64,000 nt of DNA from JADJOY01 sp016713535 [NCBI: Deltaproteobacteria bacterium] (GTDB lineage: Bacteria > JADJOY01), in the NCBI GenBank assembly GCA_016713535.1, contig JADJOY010000001.1:228640-292639 (forward strand), read 5' to 3'. Under the pieces are notes generated by a model. That model worked only from the letters and a program-made list of their open reading frames with translations, did not search any database and was not told where the DNA came from. Numbering within the stretch: position 1 is the first letter of the stretch; the number at the start of each line of letters is the position of its first letter. A program made the position numbers and the translations under genes. Positions 28,106-37,457 of the stretch are shown here, in pieces.

Positions 28106-29593
28106 ATGAAGATCGCCATCACCTATCCGCCGCTCGGTGGTCCGGGCGTGCCGATGCTGACGCAGAACCGCCAGTTCCAGTGGTTCACGCACCCGTCCTA
28201 CCTGTTCCCGATCGTCCCCGCGCAGGCCGCGACGCTGCTCGCCCGCGACGGCCACGAGGTGCTGTGGGACGACGCCGTCGCGCAGGGGCTGAGCGCGGAG
28301 GAGCACTGGGCGCGCCTCGAACGCGAGGCGCCCGACCTGGTGGTGTGCGAGACCAAGACGCCGGTGGTGAAGCGCCACTGGCGGTGGTTCGCGGAGGCGA
28401 AGCGGCGCCTGCCGGAGACGCAGTTCGTGCTCCTCGGCGACCACGTCACCGCGCTGCCCGAGGAGAGCTTCCGCGAGAGCCCGATCGACTTCGCGGTGGT
28501 GGGCGGCTACTACGACCTGACGCTGCGTGACCTCGCGCGCTCGCTCGAGAAGGGCGGCGATCGCCCCACCAACGTCTACTGGCGCGACGGCGACGCGGTC
28601 CAGCACACCGACGTGGCGATCGTGCCGGTCGACCTCGACCAGCTCCCGTTCATCGACCGGCGCCTCACCGAGGGCTTCCGCTACTCGGAGAAGTGGTGGA
28701 AGAGGAAGCCCTTCTTCCGCATCATGGCGGGGCGCGACTGCCACTGGGGCGTGTGCACGTTTTGCTCGTGGACCACGCTCTATCCCGCCGACTCCTTCAG
28801 CGCGCGCACACCCGCGAACGTCCTCGACGAGCTCGAGTTTCTGATCGCCGAGCACGGCGCGCGCGAGATCTTCGACGACACCGGCACGCTGCCGATCGGC
28901 CGCTGGCTCGACCAGTTCTCCGCCGGCATGGTGGAGCGTGGGCTCGCCGAGAAGCTGCTCTTCTCGTGCAACATGCGCTTCGACGCGCTCACCGATGCCA
29001 CCGCCGAGAAGATGGCGCGCGCTGGCTTCCGCAAGCTCAAGCTCGGCCTCGAGTCGATGAGCCCGGAGACGCTGCGGCGGCTGCGCAAGGGCACCACCCC
29101 CGAGCAGGTGCGGGCCGGCTGCCAGGCCGCCAAGAAGCACGGCCTCGAGATCCATCTCACCATCATGGTGGGCTACCCGTGGGAGACCCGCGCCGACCTC
29201 GAGCACACCTTCGGGCTGGTCGAGGAGCTCTACGGCGACGGCGCCATCGAGATGCTCCAGTCGACGGTGCTGATCCCGTACCCCGGCACACCGCTCTACC
29301 GTCAGGCGGTGGAGCAGGGCTGGCTCGACTGCGATCCGCTCGACTACGACCGCTTCGGCATGCGCGAGCCGATCTTGCGCACCGAGGGCCTCACCTCCGA
29401 GGAGGTGCTCGACTGGTGCCGCCGCTTCTACCAGCTCTCGTTCCGGCCCGAGCACGTGGCACGGCGCTTCCTCGGCATCCGTAGCCGCGAGGACGTGTCC
29501 TATCTCGCGCGCGGCGCCTGGGCGATGGCGGGCCACATCCGCGACTTCCTGGGGCGCGGACGAGGGGGCCACTCGGAGCCGTCGCCCGCTTGA
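28106..29593 (+). CDS. B12-binding-type radical SAM protein
   Basis: A 495-residue protein with an N-terminal Rossmann-like B12-binding-type domain (residues 1-160: MKIAITYPPLGGPGVPMLTQ, then HEVLWDDAV) and a radical SAM barrel. The Fe-S cysteines are C212, C217 and C220 in DCHWGVCTFC, a CX4CX2C arrangement rather than the commoner CX3CX2C. Later features include KLKLGLESMSPETLRRLRKG and MVGYPWETRADLEHTFGLVE, shared with the BchE/HpnJ-type family. No DxHxxG motif is seen, so B12 would bind without the usual lower-ligand histidine, or not at all. Such proteins often methylate or rearrange lipids or sugars; in this operon a glycan or lipid carrier is the likely substrate. Confidence 0.85.
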   Translation: MKIAITYPPLGGPGVPMLTQNRQFQWFTHPSYLFPIVPAQAATLLARDGHEVLWDDAVAQGLSAEEHWARLEREAPDLVVCETKTPVVKRHWRWFAEAKRRLPETQFVLLGDHVTALPEESFRESPIDFAVVGGYYDLTLRDLARSLEKGGDRPTNVYWRDGDAVQHTDVAIVPVDLDQLPFIDRRLTEGFRYSEKWWKRKPFFRIMAGRDCHWGVCTFCSWTTLYPADSFSARTPANVLDELEFLIAEHGAREIFDDTGTLPIGRWLDQFSAGMVERGLAEKLLFSCNMRFDALTDATAEKMARAGFRKLKLGLESMSPETLRRLRKGTTPEQVRAGCQAAKKHGLEIHLTIMVGYPWETRADLEHTFGLVEELYGDGAIEMLQSTVLIPYPGTPLYRQAVEQGWLDCDPLDYDRFGMREPILRTEGLTSEEVLDWCRRFYQLSFRPEHVARRFLGIRSREDVSYLARGAWAMAGHIRDFLGRGRGGHSEPSPA

Positions 29594-30413
29594 GCCGGCG
29601 CGAGAGCGGCTCGGGTGTGGTCCCGGCTCGGGCCTCGCTCGCGATCCGGACCGTCAGCCTCTTCGGGCTGCCGATCTCGACCCTCGACACCGCCGCCACG
29701 GTGGCGGTCCTGGTTCGCGCGGCCCGCGACGAGCTAGCGCCGGGCGGCGCGGGCGGGCGTCGCGCGCCGTTCCTCGCCACCTACGCCAACCCGCACACCA
29801 TCAACCAGCTCCGCGACGAGCGCGGCTTCCTCGACGAGCTGCGCCGCTTCCACCTCGTCTACCCGGACGGCGTCGGGCTGGTGTGGGCGTCGCGAGCGTT
29901 GCGCGCGGCGCTTCCCGAGCGCGTCACGGCGAGCGACTTCCTGCCGGGGTTCTGCCGCGAAGCCGCGGCCCACCGCCTCGCGCTCTTCTTCGTCGGTGGC
30001 GAGCCCGGCGTCGCCGAGGAGGCCGCGCTCCGTCTCGCCACGGTCGCGCCGGGGCTGGTCGTCGCGGGGACTCATCCCGGATTCTTCGCGAGCGACGAGG
30101 CCGAGGGCGCGCTGGTCGAGCGGATCCGCGCGCTGGCGGTCGACGCCGTGCTCGTGGGGATGGGGAGTCCGCGCCAGGAGCGCTGGATCCTGCGCCACGG
30201 CGAGCGGCTCGGCGCGCCGCTGGTGGGGGGGTGGGCGGGGTGTTCGACTTCTACTCGGGACGCCACGCGCGCGCGCCGCGCTGGATGATGAAGCTCGGGA
30301 TCGAGTGGGCGCACCGCCTGGCGCTCGAGCCCGGGCGGCTGTGGCGGCGCTACCTGGTGGGGAACGCGCGCTTCGCCGCGCGCACCGTGTTCGAGCGCGC
30401 GCGGCTCCTGTGA
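29590..30413 (+). CDS. WecG/TagA/CpsF-family glycosyltransferase (GT26), frameshifted
   Basis: The first frame (TTG start, TTGA overlap with the gene before) carries the family core: FLATYANPHTINQLRDERGF, then LVYPDGVGLVWASRALRAAL and VLVGMGSPRQERWILRHGER. After LGAPLV it fails. The shifted frame continues VGGVFDFYSGRHARAPRWMM then KLGIEWAHRLALEPGRLWRR and ends at 30413, the normal end of GT26 proteins. The break is at a run of seven Gs (30225-30231). With one base restored the protein is about 274 residues. These enzymes add an N-acetylaminosugar (ManNAcA or ManNAc) to a lipid-linked sugar, the second step in several glycans. Confidence 0.8.
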
Positions 30414-30460
30414 CGGGATCGCCACGAGGATCGAGGTCCGCGGCGGTGCGACTCGGGGGC

Positions 30461-30528
30461 GTATCGCCGGGCACGCAGGCGCGAGCCCTCCGGCCCCGGA
30501 GGGTCGCGCGCCGCGCGACCGGCGATAC
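30461..30528. terminator. Nested hairpin between convergent genes
   Basis: A ten-base perfect inverted repeat, GTATCGCCGG (30461-30470) and CCGGCGATAC (30519-30528), encloses a second hairpin CCCTCCGG/CCGGAGGG (30486-30503) and a TCGCG/CGCGA arm. It sits between the convergent GT26 and lipoprotein genes, as expected of a two-way terminator. Confidence 0.5.
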
Positions 30529-30578
30529 GAGATGCCGCTACACCGACGCCGAGGTCGATCCCGCTACGTCGACGGCCC

Positions 30579-32693
30579 TCAGTCCTGCGTGAACCGCCAG
30601 TTCCGGAACTCCATCCCGATGATCCCTTCTTCCTCGACGGCGGCGGGCGGAAAGCCGAACCCGGCGATGAGGGGCAGGCTGTTCGAGCCGTAGCTTCCGA
30701 CGTGCTTGCGCTTGCCGTCGATGTCGATCGCGATGTTGGAGCCGTCCCAGCGGATGTCGAACGAGTACCACTTCTCGCCGTCCCACGGGTCGTACTGGTA
30801 ACAGTCCTCGAGCGGCCACTCGCCGGGAGTGTTGGAGCGTCCGCGCACCTTGCCGTAGTTGCACCAGTAGTTGGTCATGGCGTACTGCGACGGGATGTAC
30901 AGGAATCCCTCGCCGGCGCCCTTGTAGTAGAAATTGTTGCCCGAGTAGAGCCAGAAGTAGATGAGGAGCGTCCCGGGCGAGTAGCGCGGCTTGAAGTCGT
31001 CGACGAAGCCACGCGCCTCGAAGTGGAAATGGCCCGACGCGGCCGACGCCGGCCCGAGCGGGATCTCCAGCCGGTCTCCCGGCTGGGTGGTCTTGAAGTA
31101 GAGCGCTGGCGGCGGCTCCTCGACGCCGCCGTTGACCATGAGCGTGGGCGCGCCGGCAGTCTCGGGAGCGACCAGATCGAGGCGGCCGTCGCCGTTGGCC
31201 TCGATCGGCGTGAGCGGCTGATCGTCGCGCGGCGGCGTGACGGCCGTGAAGGTGTAGCTACCGGCGTTGGCGTAGATGCGGCTGGCGTTCCCGCCACCGA
31301 AGCCGCTGACCAGTAGGTCCGGCCAGCCGTCGGTGTTGAAGTCGCGCGTCCAGACGCTGCTCGGGAAGCCCGCGGGCCAGTCGATGGAGGCGGAGTCGAC
31401 GGTGAGGAAGGTGCGGTTCTGCTGGTTGGCGAGAACGCTCACGTAGCCGCGGGTGAAGCCGTCGGTCTGCGCAACGACGAGGTCGGCGTAGGCGTCCTGG
31501 TCGAGGTCGGCGCAGCGCACGGCGGTGGTGACGCTGCTGCCGGCGGGGAAGTGCCAGGCAGGCAGGGCGCTCGCGGGCGCGAGGCGGAAGTTGCCGAAGC
31601 CGTCGTTGAGCAGGAGGGCGTCGTGGCCGAGCGTCGAACCGTTCCAGCCACCGCCGACCAAATCGACGTCGCCGTCGCGATCGACATCGCAGGCCGCCAT
31701 CGCCGTGAAGCTCGCGGCGCCGTTGGTGAGCTCGGCAGGGACGCGGGTGGCGTCGCCCTGGAAGTGGCCGCTGCCGTCGTTGACGAAGATGGTGGTGAGT
31801 CCGCTCGGCGCGATCGCGGACTGGAGGAGGTCGACGTCGCCATCGCAGTCGAGGTCGCCGGAGGCGCTCGCCTTGGTGACCGAGCCCGAGGCGTTGGGCG
31901 TGAGCAGCGTGGCGCCGGACTCGGCGGCGGTGCCGCCGCCACTCGAAGAGAGCAGCAGGCTGCGCGCGCCGGAGTCGCCCTGGCCCGCCTGCGTGACGAA
32001 GGTGTCGGGGACGTCGTCGCCGTTCAGATCGGCGACCTCCGAGCTCGACGGCTGGTTCACGCCGATCGTCGCGCCGACGAGCACCGCGGCGGTGCCGTCG
32101 CTGAAGTGGCCGTCGCCGTCGTTGCGGTAGACGAAGGCCGTACCCGCGGCCGGCGGTGCCGCGCTCGAATCGAGGTTCAGGAGGTCCTGGTCGCCGTCGC
32201 CGTCGGCATCGACCGCCACCAGGAAACGGGTGTCGTACGGGATCGCGGGGATCCCATCGAAACCATTCGAAGAGACGCCGAAGCTCGGTGCGGCGGCGAT
32301 CTCGCCCGGTACTACCGGCGCCGCCGGGATCGTGCACCGCGGGTTGGCTTGCTGCACGACCGAGACCGTCACCGAGCCGGTGACGCCGGGCGCGGCGGTC
32401 GCCGTGATCCGCGCGCTACCGATCCCGCCAGAGGTGACCGTGCCGTCGGCTGCGACGGTGGCGACGTTCGTGTCCGAGCTGTCCCAGGTCACCGACGCGA
32501 CGATCGTTTCGCCGGCGGCGTCACGGACGCTCGCGGTTGCGCGTGTCGTGAAGCCGCCTTGTTCCAGCGTGCCCGCCGAGATCGAGGTGGTGACGCTGAC
32601 GGCGGCGGACGAACCGCCATCGCCGCTGCTGCTGCAACCGGCGACGCAGACCATCACGACCGCACAGAGCGCGTAGAGCGAGAGGTTCCTCAC
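30579..32693 (-). CDS. Lipoprotein with Big-2 domain, FG-GAP/VCBS repeats and lectin-like C-terminus
   Basis: A 704-residue exported lipoprotein. The start at GTG 32693 has GAGGAG before it and gives the signal [17 protein letters not shown] with a proper lipobox cysteine followed by a serine/glycine spacer. Residues ~30-115 are a bacterial Ig-like (Big-2) domain ([20 protein letters not shown]). The middle holds FG-GAP/VCBS-type repeats with DxDxDGxxD loops ([41 protein letters not shown]) that should bind calcium. The last ~200 residues look like a concanavalin-type jelly roll ([20 protein letters not shown]). It is probably a cell-surface carbohydrate-binding protein near the polysaccharide genes. 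Confidence 0.75.
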   Translation of the reverse strand: MRNLSLYALCAVVMVCVAGCSSSGDGGSSAAVSVTTSISAGTLEQGGFTTRATASVRDAAGETIVASVTWDSSDTNVATVAADGTVTSGGIGSARITATAAPGVTGSVTVSVVQQANPRCTIPAAPVVPGEIAAAPSFGVSSNGFDGIPAIPYDTRFLVAVDADGDGDQDLLNLDSSAAPPAAGTAFVYRNDGDGHFSDGTAAVLVGATIGVNQPSSSEVADLNGDDVPDTFVTQAGQGDSGARSLLLSSSGGGTAAESGATLLTPNASGSVTKASASGDLDCDGDVDLLQSAIAPSGLTTIFVNDGSGHFQGDATRVPAELTNGAASFTAMAACDVDRDGDVDLVGGGWNGSTLGHDALLLNDGFGNFRLAPASALPAWHFPAGSSVTTAVRCADLDQDAYADLVVAQTDGFTRGYVSVLANQQNRTFLTVDSASIDWPAGFPSSVWTRDFNTDGWPDLLVSGFGGGNASRIYANAGSYTFTAVTPPRDDQPLTPIEANGDGRLDLVAPETAGAPTLMVNGGVEEPPPALYFKTTQPGDRLEIPLGPASAASGHFHFEARGFVDDFKPRYSPGTLLIYFWLYSGNNFYYKGAGEGFLYIPSQYAMTNYWCNYGKVRGRSNTPGEWPLEDCYQYDPWDGEKWYSFDIRWDGSNIAIDIDGKRKHVGSYGSNSLPLIAGFGFPPAAVEEEGIIGMEFRNWRFTQD

Positions 32694-32883
32694 GTTCGGT
32701 CTCCTCGGGAGCAAGCCCCGATGTCCTGGCCCGCGAGGGTGTCGCGAGTGGCAGCGATTTTCTGTTCGAAAAACGGCGGATGCGGCGGATTTCACCGGGT
32801 CTAATCTCGGCCGTCCGCGGGAGTCAAGGCCGCGTGAGCTGGCCGAATCGATGGCTCGTTCGTCGCACGCGAGGCCGCGTCGC

Positions 32884-34136
32884 TCACTGGTTCATCGAGT
32901 CGAGGAATTCCTTGTTCGACTTGGTCTTCTTGAGCTTGTCGATCAGGAAGGTCATCGACTCCACGGTGCTCATCGGCTGCAGCACCTTGCGCAGCAACCA
33001 GATGCGCGGCAGGTGGTTCTTGTCGATGAGCAGCTCTTCCTTGCGGGTGCCGGACTTGTTGATGTCGAGCGCGGGGAAGATGCGCTTGTCGGCGAGGCGG
33101 CGGTCGAGGCAGATCTCGGCGTTGCCGGTGCCCTTGAACTCCTCGAAGATCACCTCGTCCATGCGGCTGCCGGTGTCGACGAGGGCGGTGGCGATGATGG
33201 TCAGGCTGCCGCCCGCTTCCACCTTGCGCGCCGCGCCGAAGAAGCGCTTCGGCCGGTGCAGCGCATTGGCGTCGACGCCGCCCGAGAGGATCTTGCCGCT
33301 CGGCGGGCACACGGTGTTGTGGGCGCGCGCGAGCCGCGTGATCGAGTCGAGGAGGATCACCACGTCCTTGCCGTGCTCGACGAGGCGTTTGGCCTTCTCG
33401 ATCACCATGTCCGCCACCTGAACGTGGCGGGTGGCCGGCTCGTCGAAGGTGGAGCCGATGACCTCGCCCTTCACCGAGCGCTTCATGTCGGTGACTTCCT
33501 CGGGGCGCTCGTCGATCAGCAGCACCTTGAGCTCGACCTCGGGGTGGTTCGCGGCGATCGCGTGCGCGATCGACTGCATGATCATCGTCTTGCCGGCGCG
33601 CGGCGGAGACACGATCAGCGCGCGCTGCCCTTTGCCGATCGGCGTGACGAGATCGAGGATGCGCGTCGAGTAGTCGGTGGGCAGGTGCTCGAGCTTGAGT
33701 CGATCCGCGGGATGGAGCGGGATCAGGTTCTCGAAGATGATCTTCTCGCGCTTCCTCGGGGTCCCTCGAGGTTGATCGAGTCCACCTTGAGCAGCGCGAA
33801 GTACCGCTCGCCATCCTTCGGCGGGCGGATCTGGCCGGTGATGGTGTCGCCGGTCGAGAGGTTGAAGCGCCGGATCTGGGACGGCGAGACGTAGATGTCG
33901 TCGGGGCCGGGCAGGTAGCTGTAGTCGGGGCTGCGCAGGAAGCCGTAGCCGTCGGGGAGCGTCTCGAGAACGCCTTCGGCGTAGATGTGGCCGCTGCGCT
34001 GTGCCTGCGCCTGCAGCAGCGCGAAGATCAGGTCTTGCTTGCGAAGGCCGGCCGCGTTCTCGACCTCCAGATCCTTGGCGAGGGTCGCCAGGTCGGTGAT
34101 CGGACGTTCCTTGAGATCCTTGAGGTTGAGGTGCAT
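32884..34136 (-). CDS. rho: Transcription termination factor Rho, with an internal frameshift
   Basis: Both halves are well conserved. From ATG 34136 the Rho N-terminal and RNA-binding domains read [20 protein letters not shown] and [20 protein letters not shown]. At about residue 125 (INLEGP) the frame breaks. A shifted frame resumes [14 protein letters not shown] and runs on with Walker [34 protein letters not shown], the Q-loop/R-loop region [20 protein letters not shown] and the end [20 protein letters not shown]. Total length is one base short of a multiple of three, giving ~417 residues if restored. Since Rho is nearly always essential, an assembly error around 33743-33770 is the best explanation. 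Rho is an RNA helicase that ends transcription. Confidence 0.9.
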
Positions 34137-34451
34137 TGCGCCCTCGATGAGACGCGCGTCCGCGAGGAGCGGGCGTCGCGCGAGTGAGAAGGTGGGCAGG
34201 TCTAGGGGTGGCCGCGCCGGACGCGGGCCACGAGCGTCGTGGATTCGGGATCACACACGGGCGTCGAGCTCGTGTGGTTGCGCGTGGGGAATGGGGCGAA
34301 TGGAATCCGCCGGGGTGGAGTTGGCCGTGGGACCGGTCGCTGGCTGGGTTCGTCCGCCCACGAACCACATCGTGGGCTCGGCGAAGTCAGGATCGAATGG
34401 AGGTCGAGAGCGTCAGGCTCGCGATGCGGCGAGCAGTACGAAGGGAGCCGG
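34137..34451 (-). promoter_or_regulatory. Long 5' leader of rho
   Basis: From the predicted rho promoter to the start codon is about 310 bases with no convincing ORF. A long leader fits the known autogenous control of rho in other bacteria, where Rho ends its own transcript early in the leader. The sequence itself shows no defined element I can name. The stretch 34137-34536 otherwise holds nothing recognisable. Confidence 0.4.
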
Positions 34452-34481
34452 AAAGTAGCCGAACGGGCGCGCGGGTGTCAA
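34452..34481 (-). promoter_or_regulatory. Sigma-70-type promoter of rho
   Basis: Minus strand: TTGACA, an 18-base spacer, then TACTTT. The -35 is perfect. The only gene downstream on this strand is rho, about 310 bases on. Confidence 0.6.
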
Positions 34482-34536
34482 CCGCGGAGTGCCGCATTTG
34501 CCCAAGAAAACGCGGGTGTTCGGCTACCGTTCCGCT

Positions 34537-34566
34537 TTGACCCGGCGCGCGTCGCTCGGCTATCGT
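34537..34566 (+). promoter_or_regulatory. Sigma-70-type promoter of the patatin-like gene
   Basis: TTGACC, an 18-base spacer, then TATCGT, ending 57 bases before the ATG at 34624. It lies back to back with the rho promoter. Confidence 0.55.
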
Positions 34567-34623
34567 GCGCTCGCGCGCGAGGCTCGGGACTCGATCGCGG
34601 CGCACTCCGCATCCACGCCGCCG

Positions 34624-35580
34624 ATGAGCTCACGAACCCTCACGGTGGGCCTCGCGCTGGGCGGCGGCGCGGCGCTCGGGCTCGCGCACGTGGGCGTGCT
34701 CAAGGTCCTCGAGCGCGAGCGCATTCCCGTGCACCTCATCACGGGCACCAGCATGGGTGCCTTGGTGGGCGCGCTCTACGCGACGCACGTGAGCGCGGCG
34801 GAGGTCGAGCGTCGCCTGCGCGAGTACATCGAGGGGCCGCTCTACCGGCAGCAGAAGTTCGAGTTCCTGAAGGAGCGCAGCGCCGAGCGGCGCTCGAGCC
34901 GTCTCTCGAGCCTGGCGCGCTACCTGAAGCGGAACTTCCTGTTCGGCCTCTCGATCGCGCGCGGCTCGTTCATCTCGGAAGCGGAGGTGAGGCGCACCCT
35001 CGAGCTGTTCGTGAGCCACGCACCGATCTCCTCGACGCGGATCCGGTTCTTCCCGATCGCGGCCGACCTCGTGAGCGGCCAGGAGCAGGTACTGGAGGAG
35101 GGCTCGCTGCTCGACGCCGTCGCGGCGAGCTGCGCGATCCCGGGGCTCTTCGCGCCGGTGCGCACCGGCACCCGGGTGCTGATCGACGGGAGCTGGATCG
35201 ACACCGTGCCCACCGTGCCCGCGTACGCCCGCGGCGCCGAGTTCGTGATCGGTGTCGACGTGGACAAGCCGTTCGAGCCGCGCGTCGAGTACACGACCGG
35301 GCTCGACGTGGTGCTGCGCTCGAGCGACGTGACGCGCTACGCCCTCAAGCGGCTCCAACTCGCGCGCGCCGATCAGGTGATACGCGTGCCGCTCGAGGAC
35401 GTGTTCTGGGGGGACTTCGGGCGCATCGGTCACATCGTCGAGCGCGGCGAGCAAGCGGCGGAGGCGGCGCTACCCGAGCCCCTCGCGGCACTGCGCAAGG
35501 CGCGCTGGAAGAAGTGGTTGCGCAACCCCGTGGGTCGCGCGTTCGCGGAGCGCGCCACCGATCGTGTCTCGACGCGCTGA
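34624..35580 (+). CDS. Patatin-like phospholipase (RssA/NTE type)
   Basis: A 318-residue serine lipid hydrolase. The oxyanion loop is LALGGGAALGLAHVGVLKVL (about 11-30). The nucleophile elbow is GTSMG (Ser near residue 43), and the catalytic aspartate is in the DG motif of LIDGSWIDTVP (about 187-197). The size and motif spacing match the RssA/YchK-like patatins, which cleave acyl chains from phospholipids in the cytoplasm or at the inner membrane. ATG 34624 is chosen because it is followed directly by the first strand and sits below a good promoter; the longer open frame upstream is arginine-rich and unlike the family. The next gene, rluD-like, follows after 34 bases. Confidence 0.9.
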   Translation: MSSRTLTVGLALGGGAALGLAHVGVLKVLERERIPVHLITGTSMGALVGALYATHVSAAEVERRLREYIEGPLYRQQKFEFLKERSAERRSSRLSSLARYLKRNFLFGLSIARGSFISEAEVRRTLELFVSHAPISSTRIRFFPIAADLVSGQEQVLEEGSLLDAVAASCAIPGLFAPVRTGTRVLIDGSWIDTVPTVPAYARGAEFVIGVDVDKPFEPRVEYTTGLDVVLRSSDVTRYALKRLQLARADQVIRVPLEDVFWGDFGRIGHIVERGEQAAEAALPEPLAALRKARWKKWLRNPVGRAFAERATDRVSTR

Positions 35581-35614
35581 CGCTCGGCATCCGTCCTGCG
35601 TTACGGTGTCGGAC

Positions 35615-36565
35615 ATGAGCGACACCCGCCACTACCTCGTCGAGCCGGAAGGTGAAGGCACGCGCCTCGACGTGTTCCTGACCGCGCGCCTCGACGGCAC
35701 CACACGCTCGCAGCTCCGCCACTGGATCGACGCTGGGCGGGTGCGGGTCACCGACCGCGACCTCAAGGCGGGGCTGGTCCTGCGCGCCGGCGACGAGATC
35801 ACGGTCGACATCCCGGAGGCCGTGCCGAGCGACCTGTCGCCCTTCGATGCGCCGCTTTCCGTCGTGCATCAGGACGCGGACCTGGCGGTGATCGTGAAGC
35901 CCGCGGGACTGGCAGTGCACCCGTCGCCGGGCTGGTCCGGGCCGACCCTCGTGAACGTGCTGCTGGCGCGCCTCGACGGACTCTCGGGTGTCGGCGGGGT
36001 CGAGCGCCCCGGGATCGTGCATCGCCTCGACAAGGACACCACCGGCCTGATGGTCGTGGCGAAGACCGACCGCGCGCACGAGGCGCTGCGGCGGCAGTTC
36101 CACGATCGCGAGGTGGAGAAGATCTACGTGGCGCTCGTGCTCGGACGCCCCGCCGGCAACGACGGGACGATCGATGCACCCCTCGGCCGCCATCCCACCG
36201 ATCGCAAGCGCATGAGCGCCGCCTCGACCCGCGCCCGCTCCGCGCGCACCCACTGGCGGCGCATCGAGGAGATCGGCCCGGCGACGCTGCTCGAGGTGCG
36301 CCTCGAGACCGGCCGCACCCATCAGATCCGCGCCCACCTGAGCGAGATGGGTCACCCGATCGTGGGCGACGATCTCTACGGCTTCGGGCCGCGGGTGCGC
36401 GGGGTCATGGCGCCACAGGCGCGGCGCGTGCTCGCGGGTGCCACGCGACCCATGCTGCATTCGGCGCGGCTCGCGTTCGCGCACCCGGCTGACGGCCGCC
36501 GGGTGTCGTTCGAGGCGCCGTGGCCCGCGGACCTGCTCGCGCCCTCGACGAGCTCAGGCGTGTGA
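35615..36565 (+). CDS. rluD: RluD-like 23S rRNA pseudouridine synthase
   Basis: A 316-residue RluA-family enzyme. An S4 RNA-binding domain (residues ~12-65: TRLDVFLTARLDGTTRSQLR) precedes the catalytic domain, where the signature HRLDKDTTGLMVVAKTDRAH (about 136-155) holds the catalytic aspartate, and LETGRTHQIRAHLSEMGHPI (about 230-249) is the second conserved block. The S4 domain and length match RluD, which makes pseudouridines in helix 69 of 23S rRNA; RluC is similar, so the exact sites are inferred. ATG 35615 is used. The pgeF gene follows after 19 bases, the usual rluD-pgeF pairing, which supports the RluD call. Confidence 0.9.
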   Translation: MSDTRHYLVEPEGEGTRLDVFLTARLDGTTRSQLRHWIDAGRVRVTDRDLKAGLVLRAGDEITVDIPEAVPSDLSPFDAPLSVVHQDADLAVIVKPAGLAVHPSPGWSGPTLVNVLLARLDGLSGVGGVERPGIVHRLDKDTTGLMVVAKTDRAHEALRRQFHDREVEKIYVALVLGRPAGNDGTIDAPLGRHPTDRKRMSAASTRARSARTHWRRIEEIGPATLLEVRLETGRTHQIRAHLSEMGHPIVGDDLYGFGPRVRGVMAPQARRVLAGATRPMLHSARLAFAHPADGRRVSFEAPWPADLLAPSTSSGV

Positions 36566-36584
36566 CCCGCCCCGCGGCCGGGCG

Positions 36585-37457
36585 ATGAGCGAGGGGCCTG
36601 CGCCGACGCTCGGGCCGCGCCCGCTGGTGCTCTCGGCGCGCGTCCTCGCGGGCGCGCCGCGCATCCGCCACGGATTCTCGACCCGTGCCCACGCCGGCGG
36701 AGGCTCGGGCGTCGCGGCGGGCGTCGACTTCGACCTCCGCCAGCGCGCCGAGGACCCTGCCGGCTCGACTCGCAACCGCGCGCTCTTCACGGCGGCGATG
36801 GGCCTCGCGGGCGCGCCGCTCGTGACCCTCGGCCAGACCCACGAGGCGCGGATCTTCGAGATCGACGACGCGGCCGGGCTGCCGGACGAGCCGCCGAGCG
36901 GCTTCGACGCGGTCATCACGGACGTGCCGCGGATCGCGATCGCCATCGGTACCGCGGACTGCCTGCCGGTGTTGATCGCGGACCCGTCGCGGGGCGCCGT
37001 GGGCGCCGTTCACGCCGGGTGGCGGAGCGCGGCGCTCGGTCTGCCCGCGCTCACGGTGCGACGCATGGGCGAGCGCTACGGCTCGCGGCCCGACGAGCTC
37101 GTGGTGGCGCTCGGGCCCGCGATCGGACCGTGCTGCTTCGAGGTCGGCGAGGAGGTGATCTCGGGACTCGCGGCGCGCTCGCCCGAGCCCGAGCGGTGGG
37201 TCGTTCGCGCCGCGCGCCGCAAGCCCCACGTCGATCTCGCGCTCGCCACCCGCCTCGCCCTCGAGGCCGAGGGGGTGCGCGCGGATGCGATCGAGCGCGT
37301 GGCGGGCTGCACGCGCTGCGATGCCGCGCGCTTCTTCTCCTTCCGGCGCGAGGGCGCCGCGACCGGCCGTCAGCTCTCGGCGATCGGCGCGGTGGAGGCG
37401 GGCACGGCGATGGGCGCGACCAGCCCCGCCTCGAGCGCCTCCAGCACGAGCGAGTAA
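36585..37457 (+). CDS. pgeF: Peptidoglycan editing factor / purine nucleoside phosphorylase-type laccase-domain protein
   Basis: A 290-residue YfiH/LACC1-family protein. The zinc and catalytic residues are visible in TLGQTHEARIFEI, GTADCLPVLIADPSRG and VHAGWRSAALGLPAL, and the C-terminal part has GPCCFEVGEEV and the GCTRCDAARFFSFRREGA segment with TGRQLSAIG at the end. Members act as purine nucleoside phosphorylases/adenosine deaminases and, in Escherichia coli, keep wrong amino acids out of peptidoglycan precursors. It lies right after rluD, as in many bacteria. The conserved end is near TGRQLSAIG; about 27 extra residues follow and overlap the convergent meaB gene by 88 bases, so the true stop might have been lost by a late indel. 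Confidence 0.9.
   Translation: MSEGPAPTLGPRPLVLSARVLAGAPRIRHGFSTRAHAGGGSGVAAGVDFDLRQRAEDPAGSTRNRALFTAAMGLAGAPLVTLGQTHEARIFEIDDAAGLPDEPPSGFDAVITDVPRIAIAIGTADCLPVLIADPSRGAVGAVHAGWRSAALGLPALTVRRMGERYGSRPDELVVALGPAIGPCCFEVGEEVISGLAARSPEPERWVVRAARRKPHVDLALATRLALEAEGVRADAIERVAGCTRCDAARFFSFRREGAATGRQLSAIGAVEAGTAMGATSPASSASSTSE

Noticed and set aside
26999-29572. An 857-codon minus-strand frame opposite the GT4 and radical SAM genes
   Set aside because: It has no recognisable motif and mirrors the codon bias of the genes on the other strand.
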